From: Azospirillum tabaci
Lineage (GTDB): Bacteria > Pseudomonadota > Alphaproteobacteria > Azospirillales > Azospirillaceae
Direction: 5' to 3'
Length of the DNA: 64,000 bases
NCBI RefSeq assembly: GCF_014596085.1
Contig: NZ_JACCJY010000001.1
Location: forward strand, 580,601 to 644,600
Both the position numbers and the translations under genes were made by a program. Of the stretch, positions 19,149 through 32,365 are shown one piece after another. Below the pieces are notes generated by a model, which was not told the DNA's origin, made no database searches, and saw only the letters and a list, made by a program, of their open reading frames with translations. Each line of letters starts with the position of its first letter. Position 1 is the stretch's first letter.

Positions 19149-20971
19149 CCGCGGCCGCCTTCCAGCTCCTCGCGCAGGGCCTCCAGCTCCAGCCAGCGCT
19201 CCTCGGCGGCGGCCAGCTCGTTTTGTTTCGCCTGCAACTGATCGGACGTCTTCTGGAACTTGGCGGCGTCGCGGGCGAACAGGTCGGGATCGGCCAGCGC
19301 CGATTCGAGCTTCGCCACCTCGGCGGTCAGCTTGTCCATGCGGGCGGGCAGGTCGTCCAGCTCCCGCTGGTCCTTGTAGCTGAGCTTGCCCTTCGGCTTG
19401 GCGGCCGCCGGGGCGGCAGCGGGCTTCGCCTTGGCCGGGGCGGCGGCCTTCTCCTTGGGCGGCGGGCGCTGCACCAGATAGTCGGAATAGCCGCCGGGGT
19501 ACTCGGCGATCACGCCGTCCCCCTCCACCGCGATGGTGCTGGTGACCAGCCGGTCGAGGAAGTCGCGGTCGTGGCTGACCAGCAGCAGCGTGCCCTGATA
19601 GTCGCCGAGCACATCCTCCAGCAGGTCCAGCGTGTCCATGTCGAGGTCGTTGGTCGGCTCGTCGAGGATCATCATGTTGCTGGGCCGCGCGAAGAGGCGG
19701 GCGAGCAGCAGCCGGTTGCGCTCACCGCCGGACAGGGCCTTGACCGGGCTGTCGAGCTGGCGCGTGTCGAACAGGAAGTCGCGCATGTAGCCGGCGACGT
19801 GGCGCGGCTGGCCGTTGACCATCACGCTGTCGCCGCCGAAGGGGCACAGCACCTTGCGGATGGTGTCCTCGGGGTCCAGCCCGTCGCGCCGCTGGTCGAA
19901 ATAGGCGGTTTCCAGGTTGGTGCCCAGCCGGATCGTGCCGCTGTCGGGCTCCATCTGGCCGGTCAGCATCTTCAGCAGGGTGGTCTTGCCGGCGCCGTTC
20001 GGCCCGATCAGCCCCACCCGGTCGCCGCGCAGGATGCGGGTGGAGAAGTCGTTGACGATGGTCTTGCGGCCGTCCGCCGTGTCGAAGCCCTTCGAGATGT
20101 GCTCGGCCTCGATGACCAAGCGCCCGCCGCGCTCGGCCTCGGCGACGGCGAGCTTAGCCTGCTGGCCGCCCTTGATGCGCTCGGCGCGGTCGGTGCGGAG
20201 CTGGAGCAGGGCGCGCACGCGGCCCATGTTGCGGGTGCGCCGGGCCGAGATGCCCTCGCGCAGCCACTTCATCTCGCCTTCGATCTTGCGGTCGAGCTTC
20301 TGGGCGGCGATCTCCTCCGATTCGAACACCTCGGCCTGCCAGGTCTCGAACTCGGCGAAGCCGCGGTCGGTGGCGCGCACCGTGCCGCGGTCCAGCCACA
20401 GCGTGCGCTTGGCCAGCCGGTTCAGGAAGCTGCGGTCGTGCGAGATCAGCAGCAGACCGCCACGGTAGGCCAGCAATTCCTCCTCCAGCCACTCGATGGT
20501 GGGGAGGTCGAGGTGGTTGGTTGGCTCGTCGAGCAGCATGACGTCGGGGGCGCCGACCAGCGTGCGGGCCAGCGCCGTGCGCCGCGCCTCGCCGCCCGAC
20601 AGCGTGTTGGGGTCGAGATGGCCCGGCACCTGGAGCCGGTCCAGCACGGCGTCCACCCGGTGCGCCTCGTCCCGCTCGTCGGCGGGCAGGCCGGCGGCGA
20701 CGTAGTCGTGCACGGTGGCGCAGCCGGTGAAGTCCGGCTCCTGCGGCAGATAGGCGATGCGGGCGCCCGGCTGGGTGAAGACGGTGCCGCCGTCCGGCTG
20801 GATCATGCCGGCCAGCACCTTCATCAGCGTCGATTTGCCGGACCCGTTGCGCCCGACCAGACAGGCCTTGTCGCCTCGCCCGATGGACAGGTCGATGGTT
20901 TCGAACAGCGGACGGCCACCGAAGGTGACGGACACGCCCTGGAGCGCGGTGATCGGAGCAGGAGGAGCCAT
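19145..20971 (-). CDS. uup: ABC-F ATPase, Uup-type
   Basis: The 608-residue protein has two fused ABC ATPase domains and no membrane segment. Walker A motifs are GRNGSGKST and GPNGAGKTT; signatures are LSGGEARR and LSGGERNR; Walker B ends LLDEPTNHLD and ILDEPTNDLD. The inter-domain linker is charged and helical. An Ala/Lys/Pro stretch and a C-terminal coiled coil (about residues 535-605) match Uup, which binds ribosomes or DNA and affects transposon excision. ABC-F proteins act in translation, on stalled or early elongation ribosomes. The gene is followed by eamA with a 4-bp overlap. Confidence 0.9.
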   Translation of the reverse strand: MAPPAPITALQGVSVTFGGRPLFETIDLSIGRGDKACLVGRNGSGKSTLMKVLAGMIQPDGGTVFTQPGARIAYLPQEPDFTGCATVHDYVAAGLPADERDEAHRVDAVLDRLQVPGHLDPNTLSGGEARRTALARTLVGAPDVMLLDEPTNHLDLPTIEWLEEELLAYRGGLLLISHDRSFLNRLAKRTLWLDRGTVRATDRGFAEFETWQAEVFESEEIAAQKLDRKIEGEMKWLREGISARRTRNMGRVRALLQLRTDRAERIKGGQQAKLAVAEAERGGRLVIEAEHISKGFDTADGRKTIVNDFSTRILRGDRVGLIGPNGAGKTTLLKMLTGQMEPDSGTIRLGTNLETAYFDQRRDGLDPEDTIRKVLCPFGGDSVMVNGQPRHVAGYMRDFLFDTRQLDSPVKALSGGERNRLLLARLFARPSNMMILDEPTNDLDMDTLDLLEDVLGDYQGTLLLVSHDRDFLDRLVTSTIAVEGDGVIAEYPGGYSDYLVQRPPPKEKAAAPAKAKPAAAPAAAKPKGKLSYKDQRELDDLPARMDKLTAEVAKLESALADPDLFARDAAKFQKTSDQLQAKQNELAAAEERWLELEALREELEGGRG

Positions 20972-21002
20972 GACCCAACGGTGCGGTGTGCGGAGGTGTG
21001 CT

Positions 21003-21008
21003 TATATA
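21003..21008 (-). promoter_or_regulatory. Candidate -10 element for the ABC-F gene
   Basis: TATATA on the minus strand stands 32 bp upstream of the ABC-F start in an otherwise GC-rich gap. No good -35 element is visible 16-18 bp upstream. Confidence 0.3.
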
Positions 21009-21090
21009 GCGTGCGGTCCGCAGGCTCGCGACACCCGATTGCGCCGGGGCGGGGATGCACGGGGAAGGAAGGAAGGCGCGACGCCTGGCT

Positions 21091-21828
21091 TTAGCCGCGC
21101 GCGCGCTCCTTCTCGATCCGGTCGAAGGCGGCGTTGATGGCGGCGACCTTCTGCGTCGCCAGATCCACGAACTCCTGCGGCATGCCCTGGGCGATCAGCA
21201 CGTCCGGGTGATGCTCGCGCACCAGACGGCGATGCGCGGCCTTGATCGCCTCGTCGCTGGCCCGGCGGGAGACGCCCAGCACGCCGTAGGGATCGGTCTC
21301 GTTCGGCGTGCCGGCGATGTGGTGGCCGGCGACGATGCGTTCGAACTCCTCGTCGCTGAAGCCGAAGATGTGGGCGACCGTGCGCAGGTATTCGACTTCC
21401 GTCTCGTGCAGCTCGTCGTCGGCCTCGGCGATGGCCAGCAGGCTGTCGAGCAGCTCCTCCAGCACGGCGCGGCGGTCCTCGAACAGACCGGCGATCTGCT
21501 GGGCGTATTCCTCGAACCCGTGGGTGTCCTTGCGGGCGAGGTCGAAGACGTGGCCCACCGTGTCCAGCTCCTCCGGCGGAACGCGGAACAGGCGCTTGAA
21601 GGTGTCCACCTCCACCCGCTTCACCACGCCGTCGGCGCGGGCCATCTTCGCCGACAGGGCGATCACGCCGATGGTGAAGGCGATGGACTTGGTCGCATCC
21701 GCCGGGCCGCACAGGCCGCGGAAGCCGCGCCCCACCGCATAGCCGGCGGCCAGACCGATGAGGCCCCCGATCGGCCCGCCCATGGTGAAACCGGCCGCCC
21801 CGCCCAGGACGCTGCCCCAGATGCTCAT
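21091..21828 (-). CDS. DjlA-like TerB/J-domain co-chaperone
   Basis: The 245-residue protein starts at the ATG at 21828 (MSIWGS). It has a Gly-rich hydrophobic N-terminus ([19 protein letters not shown]), a central TerB-like helical region with acidic motifs ([11 protein letters not shown] and [15 protein letters not shown]), and a C-terminal J domain starting [16 protein letters not shown] with the HPD tripeptide in REHHPDVL. This order matches DjlA, a membrane-anchored DnaK partner. The J domain would stimulate DnaK ATPase. The frame is open 22 codons further upstream, but MSIWGS is a better start. Confidence 0.88.
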   Translation of the reverse strand: MSIWGSVLGGAAGFTMGGPIGGLIGLAAGYAVGRGFRGLCGPADATKSIAFTIGVIALSAKMARADGVVKRVEVDTFKRLFRVPPEELDTVGHVFDLARKDTHGFEEYAQQIAGLFEDRRAVLEELLDSLLAIAEADDELHETEVEYLRTVAHIFGFSDEEFERIVAGHHIAGTPNETDPYGVLGVSRRASDEAIKAAHRRLVREHHPDVLIAQGMPQEFVDLATQKVAAINAAFDRIEKERARG

Positions 21829-21974
21829 TTTTATCCGCCTTTCGACCGCTGGCGCAGCATACCGGCAGTCCGGCACCGCGCCAACCGGCCCCATACTTTT
21901 TCGTTGTTTCCCAGCATTTTCGCGCTTCGCACCCTTTTCATCCGTTGGAGGTAGAGGATTTTCCGGCGGAGCGT

Positions 21975-22064
21975 CATGTTGCCGCGCTGCAACAAAGCCG
22001 GTCCGTCGTCGCGGGAGGGCTTGTCCTTTCGTCCGGTCTTCGCCATGTTGCGCCGCAACAAAAG
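21975..22064. repeat. Two copies of a GTTGC/GCAAC palindrome
   Basis: CATGTTGC...GCAACAAA occurs at 21975-21996 (6-bp centre) and again at 22044-22064 (3-bp centre), about 70 bp apart between the divergent djlA-like and GNAT genes. Each is an inverted repeat of GTTGC. The rest of 21829-22118 holds no gene I can support. Confidence 0.6.
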
Positions 22065-22118
22065 AGGGTGGCCGATCCAGGCCGCTGACGGGGGAAGCGG
22101 ACGACGCAAAGCGGTGCG

Positions 22119-22706
22119 ATGTCCCGAATCACCAGTGCCACGAGTCTCCCCATGTCCGCCATTCGCAAGCTTCTCCCCGCCGAGCGCGGCCAATACCGCG
22201 CGCATCTGCTGCGGCTGGACAAGGCAGACCGCTACGCCCGCTTCACCGGCACCGTCTCCGACGACGTCATCGTCAAGCATTGCCAGTCGCTCGACTGGAC
22301 GCGGACGACGCTGGTCGGCCTGTTCGACCGTGGCGAGTTGCGGGGCGCGGTGGAGCTGTGCTTCGACCGGCTGCTGTGGCCCGGCGCGGCGGAGCTGGCA
22401 ATCAGCGTCGAGAAGGACTTTCAAGGGCGGGGCGTCGGCTCCACCCTGATCCGCCGCTCGCTGTCCATCGCGGCCAACCGGGGCATCGGGCAGGTCCATA
22501 TGATGTGCCTATCCGACAACACCCGCATGCGCGCCCTGTCGCGCCGCTTCGGCGGGCAATTGGAACGCGACGGGGGGGAGTTCGCCATCACCATCGACCT
22601 GCCGCGTCCTTCGCAATTCTCGCTGGCGCTGGAGGCGTTCGAGGATGGGGCGGGGGCTGTGAACGCCGTGCTGGACGGTTTGCCGGCGTTGCTCAAGGCG
22701 GCCTGA
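22119..22706 (+). CDS. GNAT-family N-acetyltransferase
   Basis: The 195-residue protein has a GNAT acetyl-CoA-binding motif [19 protein letters not shown] (Q/RxxGxG/A type) near residues 105-123, and later [19 protein letters not shown], typical of the acetyltransferase C-terminal half. The first block, [30 protein letters not shown], matches small acetyltransferases that sense or modify an unknown acceptor. A second ATG at 22152 (MSAIRKLL) is an alternative start directly before the domain; neither start has a clear ribosome-binding sequence. The substrate is unknown. Confidence 0.8.
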   Translation: MSRITSATSLPMSAIRKLLPAERGQYRAHLLRLDKADRYARFTGTVSDDVIVKHCQSLDWTRTTLVGLFDRGELRGAVELCFDRLLWPGAAELAISVEKDFQGRGVGSTLIRRSLSIAANRGIGQVHMMCLSDNTRMRALSRRFGGQLERDGGEFAITIDLPRPSQFSLALEAFEDGAGAVNAVLDGLPALLKAA

Positions 22707-22816
22707 CCGGACGGGGAGGGAAAGGGGACGCATCCCACCCTTTCGTCCTCCCCGGCTTGACCTGCGGCGGCGTATCGTCACACTCCCCGGAAATCGGAAA
22801 CATCAGGGAGTGGGGT

Positions 22817-26425
<3,609 letters not shown>

Positions 26426-26437
26426 GAATGCCTGTTC

Positions 26438-26568
26438 CTTCTCCCCCCTGGGGAGAAGGTTAGGATGAGGGGGCGCCGAAGGCGGCCAAGGGCACGAAGC
26501 GGGAGCCCTTCTCCGCCCTGCCGGGCGTAATGCCCCCTCACCCTCCCCTCTCCCCAGGGGGGAGAGGG
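26438..26568. repeat. Intergenic imperfect inverted repeat
   Basis: Two arms of about 37 nt (26438-26474 and 26532-26568) are near reverse complements, with CTTCTCCCCCCTGGGGAG in the left arm answered by CTCTCCCCAGGGGGGAGAGG in the right. The transcript would form a large hairpin after the oxoprolinase gene. It resembles REP-type intergenic repeats; copies elsewhere cannot be checked here. The remainder of 26426-26689 shows no gene. Confidence 0.7.
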
Positions 26569-26689
26569 CTTTTGCTGTGGCACCCACCCATGCGCGCGAG
26601 TCGCTTGTCTGCGCGGGCGGCGGGGCTTAGCTTCTCCGGTCCTACCACCGCACGGCACCGTGCCAAAAGGACCCCCGGGAGATTCGTCC

Positions 26690-28093
26690 ATGACCGCCGT
26701 ACCCGCCGCCCAGCCTCGCGTCGCCTTCACCGACGAGATGAAGGCCGAGTTCAAGGCCCTGCTTGGGGACCGCTTCACCACCGCCGCGGCGGTGCGCGAG
26801 CATCACGGCAAGGACGAGTCCTACCACCCCAACTTCCCGCCCGACGGCGTCGCCTTCGCCACCTCCACCGAGGAGGTCAGCGCCATCGTCAAGCTCTGCG
26901 CGAAGCACAAGCTGCCGATCATCCCCTTCGGCACCGGCACCTCGCTGGAGGGCGGCGTCGCGGCGCTGGCCGGCGGCGTCTGCATCGACGTGTCGAACAT
27001 GAAGGAGGTCCTGCGCGTCAGCCCCGAGGACCTCGACGTCACCGTCCAGGCCGGCGTGACCCGCAAGCAGCTCAACGAGCATCTGCGCGACACCGGCCTG
27101 TTCTTCCCCATCGACCCCGGCGCCGACGCCTCGCTCGGCGGCATGGCCTCCACCCGCGCCAGCGGCACCAACGCTGTGCGCTACGGCACCATGCGCGAGA
27201 ACGTGCTGGGGCTGACCGTGGTGCTGGCCGACGGCCGGATCATCAAGACCGGCGGGCGCGCCCGCAAGTCCGCCGCCGGCTATGACCTGACCCGCCTGTT
27301 CGTCGGGGCGGAGGGTACGCTCGGCATCATCACCGAGGTGACGCTGCGCCTCTACGGCATCCCGGAGGCGATCTCGTCGGCGGTCTGCCCGTTCAACGAC
27401 ATCCGAGGCGCGGTGGACACGGTGATCCAGACCATCCAGTCCGGCATCCCCGTCGCCCGCATCGAGTTGCTGGACGAGGTCCAGATGGACGCGGTGAACA
27501 AGTATTCCAAGCTGGACTACAAGGTCGCCCCGACCCTGTTCTTCGAGTTCCACGGCACCGCCGCCGGGGTGAAGGAGCAGGCGGAGATGGTCTCGGCCAT
27601 CGCCGCGGAGTTTGGCGGCAGCGAATTCACCTGGGCGACCCGTCCGGAGGACCGCTCCAAGCTCTGGCAGGCCCGCCACGACGGCTACTACGCGGCGCTG
27701 GCGCTGCGTCCCGGCTCAAAGGGCTGGCCGACCGACGTCTGCGTGCCGATCTCGCGGCTGGCCGACTGCATCCTGGAGACCAAGAAGGACATCGCCGAAT
27801 CCTCGATGCTGGCCCCTCTGGTCGGCCATGTCGGCGACGGCAACTTCCACCTCGTCTACGTCATCGACCCCGACAAGCCGGAGGAGATGGCCGAGGCCAA
27901 GCGCCTGAACGACCGCATGGTCGACCGGGCGCTCGCCATGGGCGGCACCTGCACGGGCGAGCACGGCATCGGCTACGGCAAGATGGAGTTCCTGGAGAAG
28001 GAGGCCGGCGACGCCTTCGCCGTGATGGGCGAGCTGAAGCGCGCCTTCGACCCGGACAACCGGATGAACCCCGGCAAGGTCGTCCGGGTGTAA
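26690..28093 (+). CDS. FAD-binding 2-hydroxyacid dehydrogenase (GlcD / D-lactate type)
   Basis: The 467-residue flavoprotein oxidises a D-2-hydroxyacid such as D-lactate, glycolate or D-2-hydroxyglutarate. The PCMH-type FAD domain shows IIPFGTGTSLEGG, DPGADASLGGMASTRASG and GAEGTLGIITEVTLRL. The C-terminal cap has the metal-binding GHVGDGNFH and the terminal TGEHGIGYGK. Length equals Dld2/GlcD-family enzymes. The ATG at 26690 follows a GGGAG sequence; the frame opens 10 codons earlier without a better signal. No GlcE or GlcF partner is adjacent, which favours a stand-alone D-lactate-type enzyme. Confidence 0.88.
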   Translation: MTAVPAAQPRVAFTDEMKAEFKALLGDRFTTAAAVREHHGKDESYHPNFPPDGVAFATSTEEVSAIVKLCAKHKLPIIPFGTGTSLEGGVAALAGGVCIDVSNMKEVLRVSPEDLDVTVQAGVTRKQLNEHLRDTGLFFPIDPGADASLGGMASTRASGTNAVRYGTMRENVLGLTVVLADGRIIKTGGRARKSAAGYDLTRLFVGAEGTLGIITEVTLRLYGIPEAISSAVCPFNDIRGAVDTVIQTIQSGIPVARIELLDEVQMDAVNKYSKLDYKVAPTLFFEFHGTAAGVKEQAEMVSAIAAEFGGSEFTWATRPEDRSKLWQARHDGYYAALALRPGSKGWPTDVCVPISRLADCILETKKDIAESSMLAPLVGHVGDGNFHLVYVIDPDKPEEMAEAKRLNDRMVDRALAMGGTCTGEHGIGYGKMEFLEKEAGDAFAVMGELKRAFDPDNRMNPGKVVRV

Positions 28094-28102
28094 CGTCGGG
28101 GC

Positions 28103-28133
28103 GGGGAGCGCCGTGGCGCTCCCCTTTCCCCTT
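28103..28133 (+). terminator. Rho-independent-like terminator
   Basis: GGGGAGCGCC and GGCGCTCCCC form a 10-bp stem with a 2-nt loop, followed by a short pyrimidine run TTTCCCCTT. It lies between the convergent dehydrogenase and oxidoreductase genes. Confidence 0.7.
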
Positions 28134-28137
28134 CTGG

Positions 28138-29019
28138 TCAGCGCGTCAGCCGCGTCATCAGGCTGGAGGTGTCCAGGCGGTTGCCGCCCATCGCCTGGAC
28201 CTCGGCGTAGAACTGGTCGACGAGGGCGGTGACGGGCAGGCTGGCGCCGTTGTTGCGCGCCTCGCCCAGGACGATGCCCAGATCCTTGCGCATCCAGTCC
28301 ACGGCAAAGCCGAAGTCGAACTTGCCGTCCAGCATGGTCTTGGCGCGGTTGTCCATCTGCCAGGACTGGGCGGCCCCCTTTCCGATCACGTCCACGACCT
28401 TGTGCCCGTCCAGCCCGGCCTTCTGCGCGAAGGCCATGCCCTCGGCCAGACCTTGGAGCAGGCCGGCGATGCAGATCTGGTTGACCATCTTGGTCAGCTG
28501 ACCGGCCCCCGCCGGCCCCATATGGGTGACGGAGCGGCCGTAGCAGGCCATCAGCGGCTGGACACGGGCGAAGGCGTCGGCGTCGCCGCCCACCATCACC
28601 GTCAGCACCCCGTTCTCCGCCCCGGCCTGCCCTCCGGACACCGGCGCGTCAAGGAAGAACAGGCCGCGTTCGCGGGCCAATTCGGCCATCTCGCGCGAGA
28701 CGGTGGCGGAGACGGTGGAATGGTCGGCGACGATGGTGCCGGGCTTCATGGCGCCCATGGCCTCGCCGGCCACCGCCCGCACGTCGTCGTCGCCGCCCAC
28801 GCAGAGGAAGACCACCTCGGCCTCGCGGGCGGCGTCCGCGGGGGTCGGGGCGCTGGCCCCGCCGAAGCGGGCGGTCCAGGCCTCGGCCTTGGCGGCGGTG
28901 CGGTTGTAGACGGTCACCCGGTGGCCGCCCCGGACGGCCAGATGGCCGGCCATGGGAAAGCCCATCGTGCCAAGCCCCAGAAAGGCGACGGAGCGGGAAT
29001 CGGTCGCGGTGTCGGCCAT
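28138..29019 (-). CDS. 3-hydroxyisobutyrate dehydrogenase-family NAD(P) oxidoreductase
   Basis: The 293-residue enzyme belongs to the beta-hydroxyacid dehydrogenase family (3-hydroxyisobutyrate dehydrogenase, tartronate semialdehyde reductase). It has the Rossmann motif VAFLGLGTMGFPMA, the substrate motif FLDAPVSGGQAGAENG, GPAGAGQLTKMVNQ with the catalytic Lys, and the KDLGIVLGEA cofactor-side segment. These are all intact, so it should be active. The exact substrate cannot be assigned; valine breakdown or glyoxylate metabolism are the usual roles, and the neighbouring hydroxyacid dehydrogenase would fit either. Confidence 0.85.
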   Translation of the reverse strand: MADTATDSRSVAFLGLGTMGFPMAGHLAVRGGHRVTVYNRTAAKAEAWTARFGGASAPTPADAAREAEVVFLCVGGDDDVRAVAGEAMGAMKPGTIVADHSTVSATVSREMAELARERGLFFLDAPVSGGQAGAENGVLTVMVGGDADAFARVQPLMACYGRSVTHMGPAGAGQLTKMVNQICIAGLLQGLAEGMAFAQKAGLDGHKVVDVIGKGAAQSWQMDNRAKTMLDGKFDFGFAVDWMRKDLGIVLGEARNNGASLPVTALVDQFYAEVQAMGGNRLDTSSLMTRLTR

Positions 29020-29385
29020 GGTCCAGTCTTTCTTCGTTGTGATCGGCTGCGGATTGTTCTTGTCGGCGTCTGCCCTTGGACCGCCAAGCTAGGCCGGGAG
29101 CGCGCCCCGATCAAACGCCGTCCGTCGAACGCAGCGCGATTGAAGTGCGCCGGGGTCCTTCCCCCGTCCGGCATCCCCGGGGGGCGGCACTCTGCCGCGG
29201 GAGGCATGACTCTTTCGAACGAGGTTGTCTTGCCGCGCCCTTGCTCCCGGCGCGTGATGTGTTAAGACGTTGAATGCCGGGTTTGCAGCGCAGCACCCGG
29301 CCATGCCGGCGCAACGGCGCCGGTGAACCAGGGCCAGAGCCGGGGCCGAAAGACCCGGGCCGGAGAACAAGGGAAGGATAGCCGC
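29020..29385. other. Intergenic region between divergent genes
   Basis: No gene is supported here. A hairpin CCGGGT...ACCCGG (29277-29300) lies in the likely 5' leader of the small gene at 29386. No clear promoter for either side was recognised. Confidence 0.4.
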
Positions 29386-29616
29386 ATGACGAATCAGCCG
29401 GGTTTCCAGGATGCGCCGCCGGACGAGCGTTCGAACCTCACGGACGAGCAGGAAAGCGCCATCCGCGTCCTCGCCAACAGCCTGCACCGCCTGAACGACG
29501 CCGTCGTCAAGGCCGTGGAAGCCGGCGTGACGGTCGAGCTGATGCGCACCGCCCGCTATCACAACGCGACGGGCAACTGGGGCGACCAGCTCACCCCGAT
29601 GATCCGCACCAAGTAA
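29386..29616 (+). CDS. Small hypothetical protein (76 aa)
   Basis: I do not recognise the family. The 76-residue product starts at an ATG with a good AAGGA sequence 8 nt upstream. It is acidic at the N-terminus (PPDERSNLTDEQESA), then has an amphipathic helix-like region (IRVLANSLHRLNDAVVKAVEAG) and ends GNWGDQLTPMIRTK. It has no signal peptide or membrane segment. A strong terminator follows 23 bp after the stop, so it is a single-gene transcript. The frame is open 21 codons earlier, without a ribosome-binding sequence. Confidence 0.7.
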   Translation: MTNQPGFQDAPPDERSNLTDEQESAIRVLANSLHRLNDAVVKAVEAGVTVELMRTARYHNATGNWGDQLTPMIRTK

Positions 29617-29638
29617 GCGGCTCATCCCATCCGACCGG

Positions 29639-29676
29639 AAGGCCTCCCGCCCGAAAGGGCAGGGAGGCCTTTTCCT
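29639..29676 (+). terminator. Rho-independent terminator after the 76-aa gene
   Basis: AAGGCCTCCC pairs with GGGAGGCCTT around a loop containing GCCCGAAAGGGC, which itself folds, and a TTTTCCTTTT run follows. Confidence 0.88.
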
Positions 29677-29722
29677 TTTCGGCGTTTCCCATCCTGCCCG
29701 ATCGATGTTCCTGCCGCGCGGC

Positions 29723-29747
29723 GGAACCGCGGCGCCCTTCGCCGGTT
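29723..29747 (+). promoter_or_regulatory. EcfG-type stress promoter motif (GGAAC-N17-GTT)
   Basis: GGAAC (29723-29727) and CGGTT (29743-29747) leave 17 bp between GGAAC and GTT, within the alphaproteobacterial EcfG consensus. The start codon of the 58-residue membrane protein is 33 bp downstream. The flanks are also partly symmetric (GGAACCG/CGGTTCC), so chance symmetry must be considered. Confidence 0.5.
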
Positions 29748-29779
29748 CCTTCCTTTTGGCCCCCAACAAGGAAACGGTC

Positions 29780-29956
29780 ATGAAGGACGTTCAGAACCAT
29801 CCCCCGCAGCGTCGGGGCATGAACGACCGCGAAGCGTTCTGGCGCATGCATTGCCTGTCGGAACCGACCTTCACCGACCTCACCCACGGCATCTTTCTGG
29901 GGCTGATCTGGTCGGCGGTGCTGTGGGCGCCGATGTTCATCAGCGTTCTGCTTTGA
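29780..29956 (+). CDS. Small membrane protein (58 aa)
   Basis: The 58-residue product has a basic N-terminus (HPPQRRGMNDREAFWRMH) and one hydrophobic helix at the C-terminus (HGIFLGLIWSAVLWAPMFISVLL). An AAGGA ribosome-binding sequence precedes the ATG. It faces the hybrid kinase gene convergently with a 16-bp gap. The family is not recognised; a single-helix stress-related membrane peptide is the best description. An EcfG-type motif just upstream suggests induction by general stress. Confidence 0.65.
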   Translation: MKDVQNHPPQRRGMNDREAFWRMHCLSEPTFTDLTHGIFLGLIWSAVLWAPMFISVLL

Positions 29957-29972
29957 CCCTTCCGTCCGGTCG

Positions 29973-32108
29973 TCAGACGGCTTTCGCGGTGCGGAGCAGG
30001 GCGCGGACGCGGGCGGCGAGCTGGTCCGGGGTGAAGGGCTTGGGCAGGACGGCGGCGTCGGCCTTGAGCCCGGTCAGCGATTCGGGGCTGTAGCCGGAAA
30101 TCAGCAGAACCCGGATGCCGGGCCAGCGCTCCTGCACCCGCCGCGCCAGATCGATTCCCGACACGCCGTAGGGCATCACCACGTCGGTCACGATCACGTC
30201 GAAGGCGGCGTCCTGCTCCAGGATCTCCAGAGCGGCGGCGCCGTGGTCGGCGGTCACCACTTCGAAGCCCTCCTGGGTCAGCCCCTCGACGGTGGCCATC
30301 AGGACCAGCGTGTTGTCCTCGACCACCAGCAGGCGCACCGGGCCGGCCGACGGCGCCTCCGCCGGGTCCGGCGCCGCTTCCGGTTCCGGCGTCCGGTCGG
30401 ACACCGGCAGGGTGATGCGGACGACCGTGCCGCGGCGCGGCGCGCTGGAGATGGTCGCGTTGCCGCCCGACTGCCGGGCGAACCCGTAGACCATCGATAG
30501 GCCCAGACCCGTCCCCTTGCCGTGCGGCTTGGTGGTGAAGAAGGGCTCGAAGGCGCGGGCGGCGACCTCGGGCGGCATGCCGCCGCCGGTGTCGGTGATC
30601 TCCAGAACGGCGAGCGGGCCGTCGGGCGCTTCCTCCTGCCGGACGGCGATGCGGATGCGTCCGCCCGATGGCATCGCGTCACGGGCGTTGACGACGAGAT
30701 TCAGCACCGCCAGCTCCAGTTGGACCGGGTCCACCTCCACCCGCAGCGGGGCGCTGGGAAGCGTCCAGTCCAGCGCGATGTCCGCCCGGATCGAGCGTTC
30801 CAGCAGATTGGCCATGGCGCGCAGGCCGTCCCCCAGATCGATCACCTTGGGGTCCACAGCCTCCTGGCGCGAGAAGGCGAGAAGCTGCCCGGTCAGCGTC
30901 CGGGCGCGCTCCAGCGCGGTGAGGGTGCCGTCCAGATAGCGCGTTCCTTCCGCCGGGAGATGCCGTTCCATCAGATGCAGGTTGGCCAGGGCGGCGGTCA
31001 GCAGATTGTTGAAGTCGTGGGCGACTCCCCCGGTCAACTGGCCCAGCGCCTCCAGCTTCTGAGACTGGCGCAGCGCGTTCTCCAGGGACTCGCGGGCACG
31101 GGCCTCTTCGGTCCAGCGGCGGACGGCCTGCATTTCGCTCTGCGCGCGGCGCAGCGCCAACAGGGTGATGCCGACCAGAGCCAGCATCGCCGGCACGGCG
31201 AAGGCGGCGTACAGAAGCATGTCGCGCGCCCAGCCGGCCCGGATCTCGGAAATCGGAATGCCGTAGGTGACGTAGAGCGGATAGGGCGCCACGTGCATGA
31301 AGCCATTGAGCCTCGCCACGCCGTCCATGCGGCCCCGCGTGCGGAACACACCCTCGCCCTGCCCGGCCGCCATGACGCCGAGCAGATTGCTGTCCGCGCC
31401 ATGGCGGGCCTGCTGCTCACCCATCGAGGGGAAGCGGACCAGGACCGAGCCGTCGCGGCGGACGAGGGAGATCGACTCCTGCTGGCCGGAGACGACGAGC
31501 TGATAGAAATCCATCAGGTAATCGGTCAGCACGGCGGTCAGAAGCACGCCGTTGAACGCCCCTTCCGGTCCACCCGCGGCGGCGCGGCGGCGCGTGACGT
31601 TGAATTGCCGCTTGCCCGATCCGCGTCCCGTGATCGCCTCGCTGACGAGGATGCCGGCGTCGCCGGCCGCCTGGATGCGGAAATACTCCCGGTCGCCGAC
31701 GTTGATCGATGGGGACGGGAACAGGCGGTTGTCGTTGCGCAGCGTGCCGTTGGGATCGATCAGACCGACGACGCCGATCTGTGGAACCTCCTCGACCAGG
31801 GTTCTCAGATAGCCGTGCAGATCGTCGGAACGGCCGATCTCGTCCCAGCTCATGCCGGTGGTCCGCTCGTCCAGCCGGTCCAGGACCTGCTCGACCGTGT
31901 CGAAGACCTTCTGCATGTGCTCGTGCAGAATCAGCACGGTCTTGCGAATGTTGCGCTCCGCCTGCGCTTCCTCCTCTTGAAAGTCGCGCCAGGCGATGGC
32001 GGTGAACAGCAAGGCGGGGACCAGGACGGAGGCCACCAGCAGGATGCGCAGAAGGCGCACCATTCTCGCTGATTCGGTTGCCAGGGCGGAGAGGTAGCGA
32101 AGAGGCAT
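29973..32108 (-). CDS. Hybrid sensor histidine kinase with C-terminal receiver
   Basis: The 711-residue protein has a membrane helix near residues 17-40, a periplasmic dCache/PDC sensor ([26 protein letters not shown] region), a second helix around 307-325, then HisKA with [12 protein letters not shown] (phospho-acceptor His), HATPase_c with [21 protein letters not shown] and [20 protein letters not shown], and a C-terminal receiver with [10 protein letters not shown] and the phosphorylated Asp in VTDVVMP, plus the Lys in LPKPFT. All catalytic residues are present. The signal is unknown; no response regulator or DNA-binding partner is adjacent. A later ATG (MVRLL) would drop 15 residues. Confidence 0.93.
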   Translation of the reverse strand: MPLRYLSALATESARMVRLLRILLVASVLVPALLFTAIAWRDFQEEEAQAERNIRKTVLILHEHMQKVFDTVEQVLDRLDERTTGMSWDEIGRSDDLHGYLRTLVEEVPQIGVVGLIDPNGTLRNDNRLFPSPSINVGDREYFRIQAAGDAGILVSEAITGRGSGKRQFNVTRRRAAAGGPEGAFNGVLLTAVLTDYLMDFYQLVVSGQQESISLVRRDGSVLVRFPSMGEQQARHGADSNLLGVMAAGQGEGVFRTRGRMDGVARLNGFMHVAPYPLYVTYGIPISEIRAGWARDMLLYAAFAVPAMLALVGITLLALRRAQSEMQAVRRWTEEARARESLENALRQSQKLEALGQLTGGVAHDFNNLLTAALANLHLMERHLPAEGTRYLDGTLTALERARTLTGQLLAFSRQEAVDPKVIDLGDGLRAMANLLERSIRADIALDWTLPSAPLRVEVDPVQLELAVLNLVVNARDAMPSGGRIRIAVRQEEAPDGPLAVLEITDTGGGMPPEVAARAFEPFFTTKPHGKGTGLGLSMVYGFARQSGGNATISSAPRRGTVVRITLPVSDRTPEPEAAPDPAEAPSAGPVRLLVVEDNTLVLMATVEGLTQEGFEVVTADHGAAALEILEQDAAFDVIVTDVVMPYGVSGIDLARRVQERWPGIRVLLISGYSPESLTGLKADAAVLPKPFTPDQLAARVRALLRTAKAV

Positions 32109-32365
32109 GGCCTGCGGTGTTGGAGGCGGGGAAGGCGATCACGGGTGGCGATGGGGCGGGGCGCCATGCGCGGGCCACTGTGGCCCAGAAGCTATGCCGG
32201 TCCGTGGCAGCCGGGGCAACCTCAACTTTCCGGCGGCCCTATGACTTTCAGCGGAGGACGCCATGGGGATATGGTCTCCCCATGGCTCCGCAGGGCGGAA
32301 CCGGAGACAATGCCGCAGCAGCGGACTTCCTCATGACCGTTCAACCTGCCGCGGAGAGCACCATC

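Noticed and set aside
30522..32072. A 516-codon plus-strand frame over the hybrid kinase
   Set aside because: The minus strand has complete dCache, HisKA, HATPase and receiver motifs; the plus frame shows no recognisable fold and is typical antisense high-GC reading.
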